Positions 5,917 to 12,064 of a DNA stretch of 12,064 nt are shown piece by piece (position 1 is the stretch's first letter; the number at the start of each line of letters is the position of its first letter). Made by a program: the position numbers and the translations under genes. The DNA is from CAISIP01 sp031383745. GTDB taxonomy: Bacteria; Pseudomonadota; Gammaproteobacteria; Burkholderiales; Burkholderiaceae_C. The DNA lies in contig JANMZX010000158.1 in the NCBI GenBank assembly GCA_031383745.1, forward strand, positions 1 through 12,064. Direction: 5' to 3'. Under the pieces are notes generated by a model, which saw nothing but the letters and a program-made list of their open reading frames with translations, was not told the DNA's origin and made no database searches.

Positions 5917-6570
5917 TCAGCTTGTGCTGCGCAATACCGTCCTGAGCACCATGTCGACCAGCAGGGCCTCGGCGGCGGCGAAGTCCGCCTCCTCCAGTTG
6001 CGGCTTGCCCAGCACCAGGCAGATCTGGCTGGCAAAGTCCGCGTAGGCCTGTGTGGATGCCCACAGCACCACCATCAGGTGGGCAGCATCCACCGGCCGA
6101 CAGACGCCCTGCTCGGCCCAGCGGTTGAACACCGCGATGTCGGCTTGCAACGCCGGCAGTACCCGGTCGCGGATCTCCTGTGCGAACAACGGCGCACCCG
6201 AGATCACCTCGTTGGCGTAGACGCGCGAGTCGTACGGATGCTCGCGTGAGAACCGCAGCTTGCCGGCAATGTATTTGCGCAGCGCCATCTCGGGGTCGTC
6301 GGCATGGTGCGTGATCGCCTCCATGTAGGACAACCACACGTCGAGCACACCGTGCAGGACGCGGCGGTACAGGCCTTCCTTGCTGGCGAAGTAATACAGA
6401 AGGTTTTGCTTCGCGGTACCGACTTCGCGGGCGATATGGTCGAGCGAGACCCCACCGTAGCCGCGCACCGCGAACAGCCGCTTCGCGGCCTCCAGGATCT
6501 CCTGTTCCAGCCTTTCACGCGTGTCGCTGCGCCTTTCCTTTACCTGTGTGGGCTGGGTACTCTTGGGCAT
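5917..6570 (-). CDS. RutR-like TetR-family regulator of pyrimidine degradation
   Basis: 217 residues, close to E. coli RutR (about 212). N-terminal helix-turn-helix: VSLDHIAREVGTAKQNLLYY (41-60), then FASKEGLYRRVLHGVLDVWL (61-80). The C-terminal ligand domain shows RutR-like segments as I remember them: SREHPYDSRVYANEVISGAP (108-127) and HLMVVLWASTQAYADFA (164-180), the latter close to E. coli HLIFMIWASTQHYADFA. In E. coli, RutR represses pyrimidine catabolism and releases DNA on binding uracil or thymine. Here it faces preTA across 159 nt containing a RutR-box-like palindrome, which strongly supports the same role. The ATG at 6570 has no clear Shine-Dalgarno. The symbol is left empty because orthology, as opposed to family membership, is not proven. 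Confidence 0.88.
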   Translation of the reverse strand: MPKSTQPTQVKERRSDTRERLEQEILEAAKRLFAVRGYGGVSLDHIAREVGTAKQNLLYYFASKEGLYRRVLHGVLDVWLSYMEAITHHADDPEMALRKYIAGKLRFSREHPYDSRVYANEVISGAPLFAQEIRDRVLPALQADIAVFNRWAEQGVCRPVDAAHLMVVLWASTQAYADFASQICLVLGKPQLEEADFAAAEALLVDMVLRTVLRSTS

Positions 6571-6645
6571 GGTGGATCATGTTAGCCCTGAAACGGGGCG
6601 CCGGATGGCCCGGGTCTTGCGTCGCGGGTTGGGGGTAAACCCCAG

Positions 6646-6673
6646 TTGAACTGGCGTGCCCGATCCGGTTCAA
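6646..6673. repeat. Inverted repeat TTGAACTGG / CCGGTTCAA, possible second control site
   Basis: Arms at 6646-6654 and 6665-6673 match at 8 of 9 positions around a 10-nt spacer, 12 nt before the RutR-like operator. It overlaps the tentative preT promoter boxes, so part of the symmetry may be coincidental. It could bind a second regulator or a second dimer. Confidence 0.35.
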
Positions 6674-6685
6674 TACCACTGATAT

Positions 6686-6699
6686 TTACCACTTGGTAA
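6686..6699. promoter_or_regulatory. Probable RutR-family operator, palindrome TTACCA-CT-TGGTAA
   Basis: A perfect inverted repeat with 6-nt arms and a 2-nt centre. The E. coli RutR consensus is TTGACCANNTGGTCAA; this site keeps the ACCA-NN-TGGT core and the symmetry. It lies 30 nt upstream of the preT start and 115 nt upstream of the regulator start, so one site could control both directions. Confidence 0.72.
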
Positions 6700-6729
6700 G
6701 TTTTATCCGATGCCCGTGAAAGCCCCGCC

Positions 6730-8100
6730 ATGACCCTATCTGCTTCCGACACCACCGCTGGCGGCGACATCCGTCCGGCGCGCCTGAGCCCGCAGGACTA
6801 TGCGCAGAACTTCTGCGATGCGCACCCGCCCCTGACGCTGGCGCAGGCGCGTATCGAGGCCGACCGTTGCTACTACTGCTTCGATGCGCCCTGCCAGACA
6901 GCGTGCCCGACCGGCATCGACGTGCCCAGTTTCATCCAGCGCATCGCCGACGGCAACCTGCGCGGCTCGGCGCATGCGATCCTGAGCGCCAACCCATTGG
7001 GTGGCATGTGCGCGCGGGTCTGCCCCACCGAAGTGCTGTGTGAACAGGCCTGCGTGCGCAACACCAGCGAGGACAAACCGGTGGAGATCGGCCAGTTGCA
7101 GCGGTTTGCCACCGACGCCTACTTTGCCAGGCCCGGTGCGCCGCTGTTCACCCGCGCAGCCGACACCGGCCGCCGGGTCGCCGTCGTCGGTGCCGGCCCC
7201 GCCGGCCTGGCCTGTGCACACGGTCTGGCCCGCATGGGCCATGCAGTGGTGGTGTTCGATGCCAACGCCAAGCCCGGCGGCCTGAACGAATATGGCCTGG
7301 CGACCTACAAGACGGTCGACGGCTTTGCCCAGAAGGAAGTGGCGTGGTTGTTGTCCATCGGCGGCATCGAGGTACGGCACAACACGCGTGTAGGCCTCGA
7401 TGTCAGCCTGCAGACCCTGGCAGACGACTTCGACGCCGTGTTCCTGGGCATGGGTCTCGCGGGGGTGAATGCCATCGGGATCGGCGAGCCGCCAGCGCAG
7501 GGTCTGCGCAATGCGGTCGAGTTCATCGCCGAACTGCGCCAGGCACCTGATTACGCGAGCATTCCGGTCGGACGCAAGGTGGTGGTGATCGGTGGTGGCA
7601 TGACGGCAGTCGATGCCTCCGTGCAGTCGCGCAAGCTCGGCGCCGAGGAGGTGACGATGGTGTACCGCCGCGGCCCACAGGACATGTCGGCCTCCGACCA
7701 TGAACAGGACTGGGCACAGGGCAATGGCGTCACGATCCGGCACTGGGCGGCACCGAAACAGGTGCTCGTTGCCAACGGCCATGTGACAGGCGTGCGTTTT
7801 GCCGCGACCCGGGTCGATGCCGGCAAGCTGGTCGAGACCGGTGAGACCTTTGTGCTGGCAGCCGACATGGTCCTCAAGGCGATCGGCCAGAGTTTCGTCG
7901 ACCAGCCGCTGAATGCCATCGTGGCCCTGGAGGCCGGCCGTATCCGCACCGATGCCGAAGGACGCACCTCACACCCCCGGATCTGGGCCGGGGGCGATTG
8001 CCGGGTCGGAGGCCGTGACCTGACGGTGGAGGCGGTCGAGCACGGCAAGGTAGCCGCCCTGTCCATCCACGCAGCCCTTGGCGCAACAACCGGAGCCTGA
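6730..8100 (+). CDS. preT: NAD-dependent dihydropyrimidine dehydrogenase, PreT (FAD/Fe-S) subunit
   Basis: The electron-input subunit of bacterial dihydropyrimidine dehydrogenase; it passes electrons from NADH through FAD and Fe-S clusters to PreA. 456 residues. N-terminal Fe-S domain: Cys47, 50, 55 and 59 (CYYCFDAPCQTACPTGID) and Cys94, 98, 104 and 108 (MCARVCPTEVLCEQAC). Then the FAD motif GAGPAGLA (154-161), the NAD(P)H-binding motif GGGMTAVDA (288-296) and the C-terminal FAD motif AGGDCRVGG (420-428). The architecture equals the N-terminal half of mammalian dihydropyrimidine dehydrogenase and resembles the glutamate synthase small subunit. That this is PreT rather than another GltD-like protein follows from preA starting 4 nt downstream. 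It is the first gene of the plus-strand operon, behind the RutR-like operator. Confidence 0.95.
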   Translation: MTLSASDTTAGGDIRPARLSPQDYAQNFCDAHPPLTLAQARIEADRCYYCFDAPCQTACPTGIDVPSFIQRIADGNLRGSAHAILSANPLGGMCARVCPTEVLCEQACVRNTSEDKPVEIGQLQRFATDAYFARPGAPLFTRAADTGRRVAVVGAGPAGLACAHGLARMGHAVVVFDANAKPGGLNEYGLATYKTVDGFAQKEVAWLLSIGGIEVRHNTRVGLDVSLQTLADDFDAVFLGMGLAGVNAIGIGEPPAQGLRNAVEFIAELRQAPDYASIPVGRKVVVIGGGMTAVDASVQSRKLGAEEVTMVYRRGPQDMSASDHEQDWAQGNGVTIRHWAAPKQVLVANGHVTGVRFAATRVDAGKLVETGETFVLAADMVLKAIGQSFVDQPLNAIVALEAGRIRTDAEGRTSHPRIWAGGDCRVGGRDLTVEAVEHGKVAALSIHAALGATTGA

Positions 8101-8104
8101 CACC

Positions 8105-9430
8105 ATGGCCAACCTGCATACTGACTTCCTGGGCATCCACAGCCCCAACCCGTTCTGGCTGGCCTCGGCGCCACCCACCGACAAGGAATACAACGTGGTA
8201 CGCGCCTTCGAGGCCGGCTGGGGTGGCGTGGTCTGGAAGACGCTGGGGGAGGACCCGCCGGTGGTCAACGTGCACGGCCCGCGTTATGCCACGCTGATGG
8301 GCGGCGACCGGCGGGTGATCGGGTTCAACAACATCGAACTCATCACCGACCGGCCCTTGCAGACCAACCTGGACGAGATCCGCCGCGTCAAGCGTGCCTG
8401 GCCGGACCGGGCCATCGTGGTGTCCATCATGGTGCCCTGCGAGGAGCAGTCCTGGAAGGCCATCCTGCCCCGGGTGGAGGACACCGGCTGCGATGGCATC
8501 GAGCTCAATTTCGGCTGCCCGCACGGCATGAGCGAACGCGGCATGGGCTCCTCGGTCGGCCAGGTGCCGCAGTACATCGAGATGGTGGCACGCTGGTGCA
8601 AGCACTATTCGAAACTGCCGGTGATCGTCAAGCTCACGCCCAACATCACCGACATCCGCTACCCGGCGCGCGCGGCCAAGGCTGGCGGGGCCGACGCGGT
8701 GTCGCTGATCAACACCATCAACTCCGTGATGGGCGTGAACCTGGAGACCATGACCATGGTGCCCAGCGTCGGCAAACAGGGCTCGCATGGCGGCTACTGC
8801 GGCACTGCCGTCAAGCCGATCGCCCTGAACATGGTGGCCGAGATCGCGCGCGACCCGCAGACCGCCGGCCTGCCGATCTCCGGCATCGGCGGCATCAACA
8901 ACTGGCGCGACGCGGCCGAGTTCATCGCCCTGGGCAGCGGCACGGTGCAGGTGTGCACCGCCGCCATGGTCTACGGCTTCCGAATAGTGCAGGACATGTG
9001 CAGCGGCCTGTCCAACTTCATGGACGAGCAGGGGTACACCAGCGTGGCGCAGATGGTCGGACGGGCCGTGCCCAGCATCACCGGCTGGAGCAGCCTGAAT
9101 CTCAACCATGTGGAAAAGGCCGTCATCAACCAGGACAACTGCATCCAGTGCGGCCGCTGTTATGTGGCCTGCGAGGACACCTCGCACCAGGCCATCACCG
9201 CGGCCAAGGACGGCAAGCGCCATTTCGAGATCAAGGACGAGGAATGCGTGGGCTGCAACCTGTGCGTCTCGATCTGCCCGGTGCCCGACACGCTGAGCAT
9301 GCGCACGCTGAAACCCGGCGAGGTGGACACCCGCACCGGCAAGACCGTGTCGGGCGACTACGCCAACTGGACCACGCACCCGAACAACCCGATGAGCCCG
9401 GCCTTCCAGGCGGCAACTGCCGCCGCCTGA
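8105..9430 (+). CDS. preA: NAD-dependent dihydropyrimidine dehydrogenase, PreA (FMN, catalytic) subunit
   Basis: Reduces uracil and thymine to their 5,6-dihydro forms. 441 residues: an FMN-binding TIM barrel like dihydroorotate dehydrogenase (about 1-310), then a C-terminal ferredoxin domain with two [4Fe-4S] motifs: Cys346, 349, 352, 356 and Cys381, 384, 387, 391. The active-site motif NFGCPHGMSERGMG (135-148) contains Cys138, which aligns with the catalytic Cys671 of pig dihydropyrimidine dehydrogenase, and His140. The residue before the cysteine is Gly137, where the pig enzyme has Ser670. KLTPNITDI (176-184) and ISGIGGINN (258-266) are also typical. The start is the ATG at 8105 with GGAG 9 nt upstream; an upstream TTG at 8078 inside preT is rejected. 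The 4-nt gap from preT fits co-expression of a PreT-PreA complex. Confidence 0.96.
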   Translation: MANLHTDFLGIHSPNPFWLASAPPTDKEYNVVRAFEAGWGGVVWKTLGEDPPVVNVHGPRYATLMGGDRRVIGFNNIELITDRPLQTNLDEIRRVKRAWPDRAIVVSIMVPCEEQSWKAILPRVEDTGCDGIELNFGCPHGMSERGMGSSVGQVPQYIEMVARWCKHYSKLPVIVKLTPNITDIRYPARAAKAGGADAVSLINTINSVMGVNLETMTMVPSVGKQGSHGGYCGTAVKPIALNMVAEIARDPQTAGLPISGIGGINNWRDAAEFIALGSGTVQVCTAAMVYGFRIVQDMCSGLSNFMDEQGYTSVAQMVGRAVPSITGWSSLNLNHVEKAVINQDNCIQCGRCYVACEDTSHQAITAAKDGKRHFEIKDEECVGCNLCVSICPVPDTLSMRTLKPGEVDTRTGKTVSGDYANWTTHPNNPMSPAFQAATAAA

Positions 9431-9470
9431 GGCCTATCATGTTCGTTTTATCGCAACCACGGAGATTCTC

Positions 9471-10913
9471 ATGAGTGCAATCCTGATTCGCGGCGGCACG
9501 GTGGTCAATGCCGACCGGCAGTTCCGCGCCGACGTGTTGTGTGTCGATGGCAAGGTCCACAGCGTTGGCGAGGCCCTGGAGGCGCCGGCCGGCGCGCAGG
9601 TGGTCGATGCCGGCGGCCAGTACGTGATGCCCGGTGGCATCGACCCGCACACGCATATGCAGCTGCCGTTCATGGGCTCGGTGACGATGGACGACTTCTT
9701 CACCGGCACGGCCGCCGGCCTGGCCGGCGGCACCACCTCGATCATCGACTTCGTCATCCCGAATCCGCAACAGCCATTGATGGAGGCATTTCGCACCTGG
9801 CGCGGCTGGGCCGAGAAGTCCGCCGCCGACTACGGCTTCCACGTGGCCGTCACCTGGTGGAGCGATTCCGTGCGCGAGGACATGGGCACCCTGGTGCGCG
9901 ATGAGGGCGTGAACAGCTTCAAGCATTTCATGGCCTACAAGAACGCCATCATGTGCGACGACGAAACCCTGGTGAACAGCTTCAAGCGCGCGCTCGAGCT
10001 TGGCGCGATGCCGACCGTGCATGCGGAGAACGGCGAACTGGTGTTCCTGCTGCAGGCAGAGATGGCGCGCAAAGGTATCACCGGCCCCGAAGCCCACCCC
10101 TTGTCGCGCCCGCCCGGCGTAGAGGGCGAGGCGGCCAACCGCGCGATTGCGATCGCCGACGTGCTGGGCGTGCCGATCTACGTGGTGCATGTGTCGTGCA
10201 TCGAGGCCGCCGAGGCCGTGGCCCGCGCCCGGGCCCGCGGCCAGCGGGTGTACGGCGAGGTGCTGGCCGGCCACCTGGTGATCGACGACTCGGTCTACCG
10301 CAACCCGGATTTCGCCTATGCTGCCGGCCATGTGATGAGCCCGCCGTTCCGCCCCAAGGGCAACCAGGAGTTCCTGTGGCGTGGCCTGCAGTCGGGCAAC
10401 CTGCACACCACCGCCACCGACCATTGCACCTTCTGCGCCGAGCAGAAAGCCGGTGGACGGGACGACTTCAGCAAGATCCCCAACGGTTGCGGCGGCATCG
10501 AGGAGCGGCTGGCCGTGATCTGGGAGCACGGCGTGAACACCGGGCGTCTGACGCCCAGCGAGTTCGTCGCCATCACCTCGGCCAACACGGCAAAGCTGTT
10601 CAACATCTACCCGCAAAAGGGTTGCATCGCACCCGGCGCGGACGCCGACCTCGTGGTCTGGGACCCGCAGGGAACCAAGACCCTGTCGGCCAAGACCCAG
10701 CACAGCAAGGGCGACTTCAACATCTTCGAGGGCATGACCGTGCGCGGTATCCCCAGCCACACTGTGAGCCAGGGAAATCTGGTCTATGTGCAGGGTGAGC
10801 TGCGCGCCACTGCCGGCGCTGGCCGCTACATCAAGCGACCGGCTTTCGGCGCCAATTTCGAGGCCGCGCACAAACGCGCCGACACCCGCAAGCCGAGCGC
10901 GGTCTTGCGCTGA
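9471..10913 (+). CDS. hydA: Dihydropyrimidinase (D-hydantoinase family)
   Basis: Opens the ring of dihydrouracil or dihydrothymine to N-carbamoyl-beta-alanine or its methyl homologue; the family also hydrolyses hydantoins. 480 residues, an amidohydrolase TIM barrel with a binuclear zinc site. Expected ligands are all present: His60 and His62 (DPHTH), the carboxylated Lys151 (NSFKHFMAYKN), His184 (VHAENGE), His240 (VVHVS) and Asp317 (TDHCTFC). Tyr156 corresponds to the substrate-contacting tyrosine of the family. The C-terminus carries the usual small beta-sandwich, and GIPSHTVSQGNLVY (427-440) is typical. The ATG has GGAG 6 nt upstream and lies 40 nt after preA in the same operon. The neighbours make dihydropyrimidine the natural substrate rather than hydantoin or allantoin. 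The symbol follows common usage (also called pydB). Confidence 0.94.
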   Translation: MSAILIRGGTVVNADRQFRADVLCVDGKVHSVGEALEAPAGAQVVDAGGQYVMPGGIDPHTHMQLPFMGSVTMDDFFTGTAAGLAGGTTSIIDFVIPNPQQPLMEAFRTWRGWAEKSAADYGFHVAVTWWSDSVREDMGTLVRDEGVNSFKHFMAYKNAIMCDDETLVNSFKRALELGAMPTVHAENGELVFLLQAEMARKGITGPEAHPLSRPPGVEGEAANRAIAIADVLGVPIYVVHVSCIEAAEAVARARARGQRVYGEVLAGHLVIDDSVYRNPDFAYAAGHVMSPPFRPKGNQEFLWRGLQSGNLHTTATDHCTFCAEQKAGGRDDFSKIPNGCGGIEERLAVIWEHGVNTGRLTPSEFVAITSANTAKLFNIYPQKGCIAPGADADLVVWDPQGTKTLSAKTQHSKGDFNIFEGMTVRGIPSHTVSQGNLVYVQGELRATAGAGRYIKRPAFGANFEAAHKRADTRKPSAVLR

Positions 10914-10949
10914 TCCGGCAGCCAGTCAACCCCACACAGGAGACGCACC

Positions 10950-12064
10950 ATGAACGCTGCAGTGGCTGAAAAAACCGCCAACCCGAAGATCGATGCCCTG
11001 CGCATCAACGGCGAGCGCCTGTGGGCCGCGCTGATGGAACTGGCCCAGATCGGCGCCACCCCGAAAGGTGGCGTTTGCCGCCTGACCCTGACCGATCTCG
11101 ACAAGCAGGGGCGCGACCTGGTGACACGCTGGGCACGTGAGGCCGGCATGTCGGTGGTGATCGACAAGATCGGAAACGGCTTCATGCGCCGCCCCGGGCG
11201 CAACAACGCCCTGGCACCGATCGTCACCGGCAGCCACATCGACACCCAGCCCACCGGCGGCAAGTTCGACGGCAACTACGGCGTGCTGGCCGGCCTGGAG
11301 GTGGTGCGTACGCTCAACGACCACGGCATCGAAACCGAGGCGCCGATCGAGGTGGCCTTCTGGACCAACGAGGAGGGCTCGCGTTTCGTCCCGGTGATGA
11401 TGGGGTCGGGCGTATTTGCCAAGGCCTTCACGCTGGAGCACGCCTACGCCGCGCGCGACACCGCCGGCAAGTCGGTGAAGGAAGAACTCGAGCGCATCGG
11501 CTACATCGGGCCGCAGGAGCCGGGCGACCACCCGATCGGTGCCTACTTCGAGACCCATATCGAACAGGGCCCGGTGCTGGAGGACAACGACAAGACCATC
11601 GGTGTCGTGTCGGGCGTTCTGGGCATCCGCTGGTTCGACTGCACCGTGACCGGCATGGAGGCCCATGCCGGCCCCACCCCCATGGCCCTGCGCAAGGACG
11701 CGCTGCAGGTGGCGACGCACCTGATGCAGGAGGTGGTCGCCGCCGCGCTGCGCCACAAGCCGCACGGACGCGGCACGGTGGGCATGGTGCATGTGCATCC
11801 CAACAGCCGCAACGTGATCCCGGGCCGGGTCAAGTTCTCGATCGACCTGCGCAATGCCACCGATGCGCTGGTGGACACGATGGCGGCCGAGGTCAAGGCC
11901 TTTGCCGCGCAGCTGAGCCGGGACAGCGGCCTGCCGATCACGATCGAGCTGGTGTCGAGTTACCCGGCGCAGATCTTCCACGACGACTGCGTCGATGCCG
12001 TGGCACGCGCCGCCGCCAAGCTGGGTTATTCGAACATGCCGGCCGTTTCGGGCGCCGGCCACGA
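10950..12064 (+). CDS. Beta-ureidopropionase / N-carbamoyl amino acid amidohydrolase (M20 family), C-terminus cut by the window edge
   Basis: The last step of the pathway: hydrolysis of N-carbamoyl-beta-alanine to beta-alanine, CO2 and ammonia. The ATG at 10950 has AGGAG 7 nt upstream; 371 complete codons are visible, and relatives are about 410-430 residues, so roughly 40-60 are missing. Metal site: GSHIDTQPTGGKFDG (94-108) with His96 and Asp107, NEEG (140-143) with the catalytic base Glu141 and ligand Glu142, and His203 in ETHIEQGP. VSGAGHD at the very edge contains the last ligand, His371. GMEAHAGPTPM (235-245) belongs to the dimerisation/lid domain and contacts substrate in relatives. As I recall, the QPTGGKFDG form is typical of beta-ureidopropionase-type enzymes, while allantoate and L-carbamoylase relatives vary there. 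It lies 36 nt after dihydropyrimidinase in the same operon. Often called pydC, hyuC or amaB, so no symbol is forced. Confidence 0.93.
   Translation, partial: MNAAVAEKTANPKIDALRINGERLWAALMELAQIGATPKGGVCRLTLTDLDKQGRDLVTRWAREAGMSVVIDKIGNGFMRRPGRNNALAPIVTGSHIDTQPTGGKFDGNYGVLAGLEVVRTLNDHGIETEAPIEVAFWTNEEGSRFVPVMMGSGVFAKAFTLEHAYAARDTAGKSVKEELERIGYIGPQEPGDHPIGAYFETHIEQGPVLEDNDKTIGVVSGVLGIRWFDCTVTGMEAHAGPTPMALRKDALQVATHLMQEVVAAALRHKPHGRGTVGMVHVHPNSRNVIPGRVKFSIDLRNATDALVDTMAAEVKAFAAQLSRDSGLPITIELVSSYPAQIFHDDCVDAVARAAAKLGYSNMPAVSGAGH

Larger units (their letters stand above)
6571..6729. promoter_or_regulatory. Divergent promoter region between the RutR-like gene and preT
   Basis: 159 nt between two divergent starts. 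It holds the RutR-box-like palindrome (6686-6699), a second inverted repeat (6646-6673) and a small GGGG-TAAA-CCCC hairpin (6632-6643). A possible plus-strand promoter is TTGAAC (6646-6651), a 17-nt spacer and TTCAAT (6669-6674). This would put transcription start just before the palindrome, a suitable place for repression. The -10 match is only partial, so the boxes are tentative. The preT ATG at 6730 has only a weak GTGAAAG ahead of it. Confidence 0.5.

Noticed and set aside
5677..6249. 190-codon plus-strand frame over the palindromic element
   Set aside because: Its start merely translates the inverted repeat and the rest is antisense to the RutR-like gene.
8078..8104. Upstream TTG start for preA
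   Set aside because: It lies inside preT and would add nine non-family residues; the ATG at 8105 has a GGAG at good spacing and the usual N-terminus.
9231..10871. 546-codon open frame on the minus strand
   Set aside because: Antisense to preA and dihydropyrimidinase, whose metal and Fe-S motifs are complete on the plus strand.
10926..12062. 378-codon open frame on the minus strand
   Set aside because: Antisense to the beta-ureidopropionase gene, which has intact catalytic motifs and a Shine-Dalgarno.

Overview
The window is GC-rich, densely coding DNA with proteobacterial-type genes. The families and gene order fit a metabolically versatile beta- or gammaproteobacterium, but I cannot name a genus. 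There are ten protein genes. Two are cut by the window edges: a Baeyer-Villiger monooxygenase on the left and a carbamoyl-beta-alanine hydrolase on the right. I see no rRNA, tRNA, CRISPR array or transposase gene.

Left block (1-5473, all minus strand; transcription order is right to left): a TetR-family regulator, a periplasmic NMT1/SsuA-like binding protein, an ABC ATPase, an ABC permease, a cytochrome P450 with clear CYP153 features, and a type I Baeyer-Villiger monooxygenase. The last five genes are separated by 4 nt, a 4-nt overlap, 19 nt and 12 nt, so they read as one operon. A perfect 6+2+6 palindrome (5501-5514) just upstream of the TetR gene is its likely operator. The block looks like an 'import then oxidise' cassette for an unknown organic substrate. 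No redox partner for the P450 is in view.

Middle (5474-5916): 443 nt without a convincing gene but with several inverted repeats, including a 19-nt arm pair around a 50-nt loop and a second stem that shares bases with it. This could be a dispersed palindromic element or a structured RNA.

Right block (5917-12064): a RutR-like TetR regulator on the minus strand, divergent from preT-preA-dihydropyrimidinase-beta-ureidopropionase on the plus strand. This is the full reductive uracil/thymine degradation route: PreTA reduces the base to its dihydro form, dihydropyrimidinase opens the ring, and the amidohydrolase releases beta-alanine (or beta-aminoisobutyrate), CO2 and ammonia. The divergent intergenic region carries a palindrome (6686-6699) that closely resembles the known RutR box, so pyrimidine-responsive control is likely.

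The main open question is whether the ABC importer serves the pyrimidine pathway next door or the CYP153/BVMO pair it is physically coupled to. Operon structure favours the latter.
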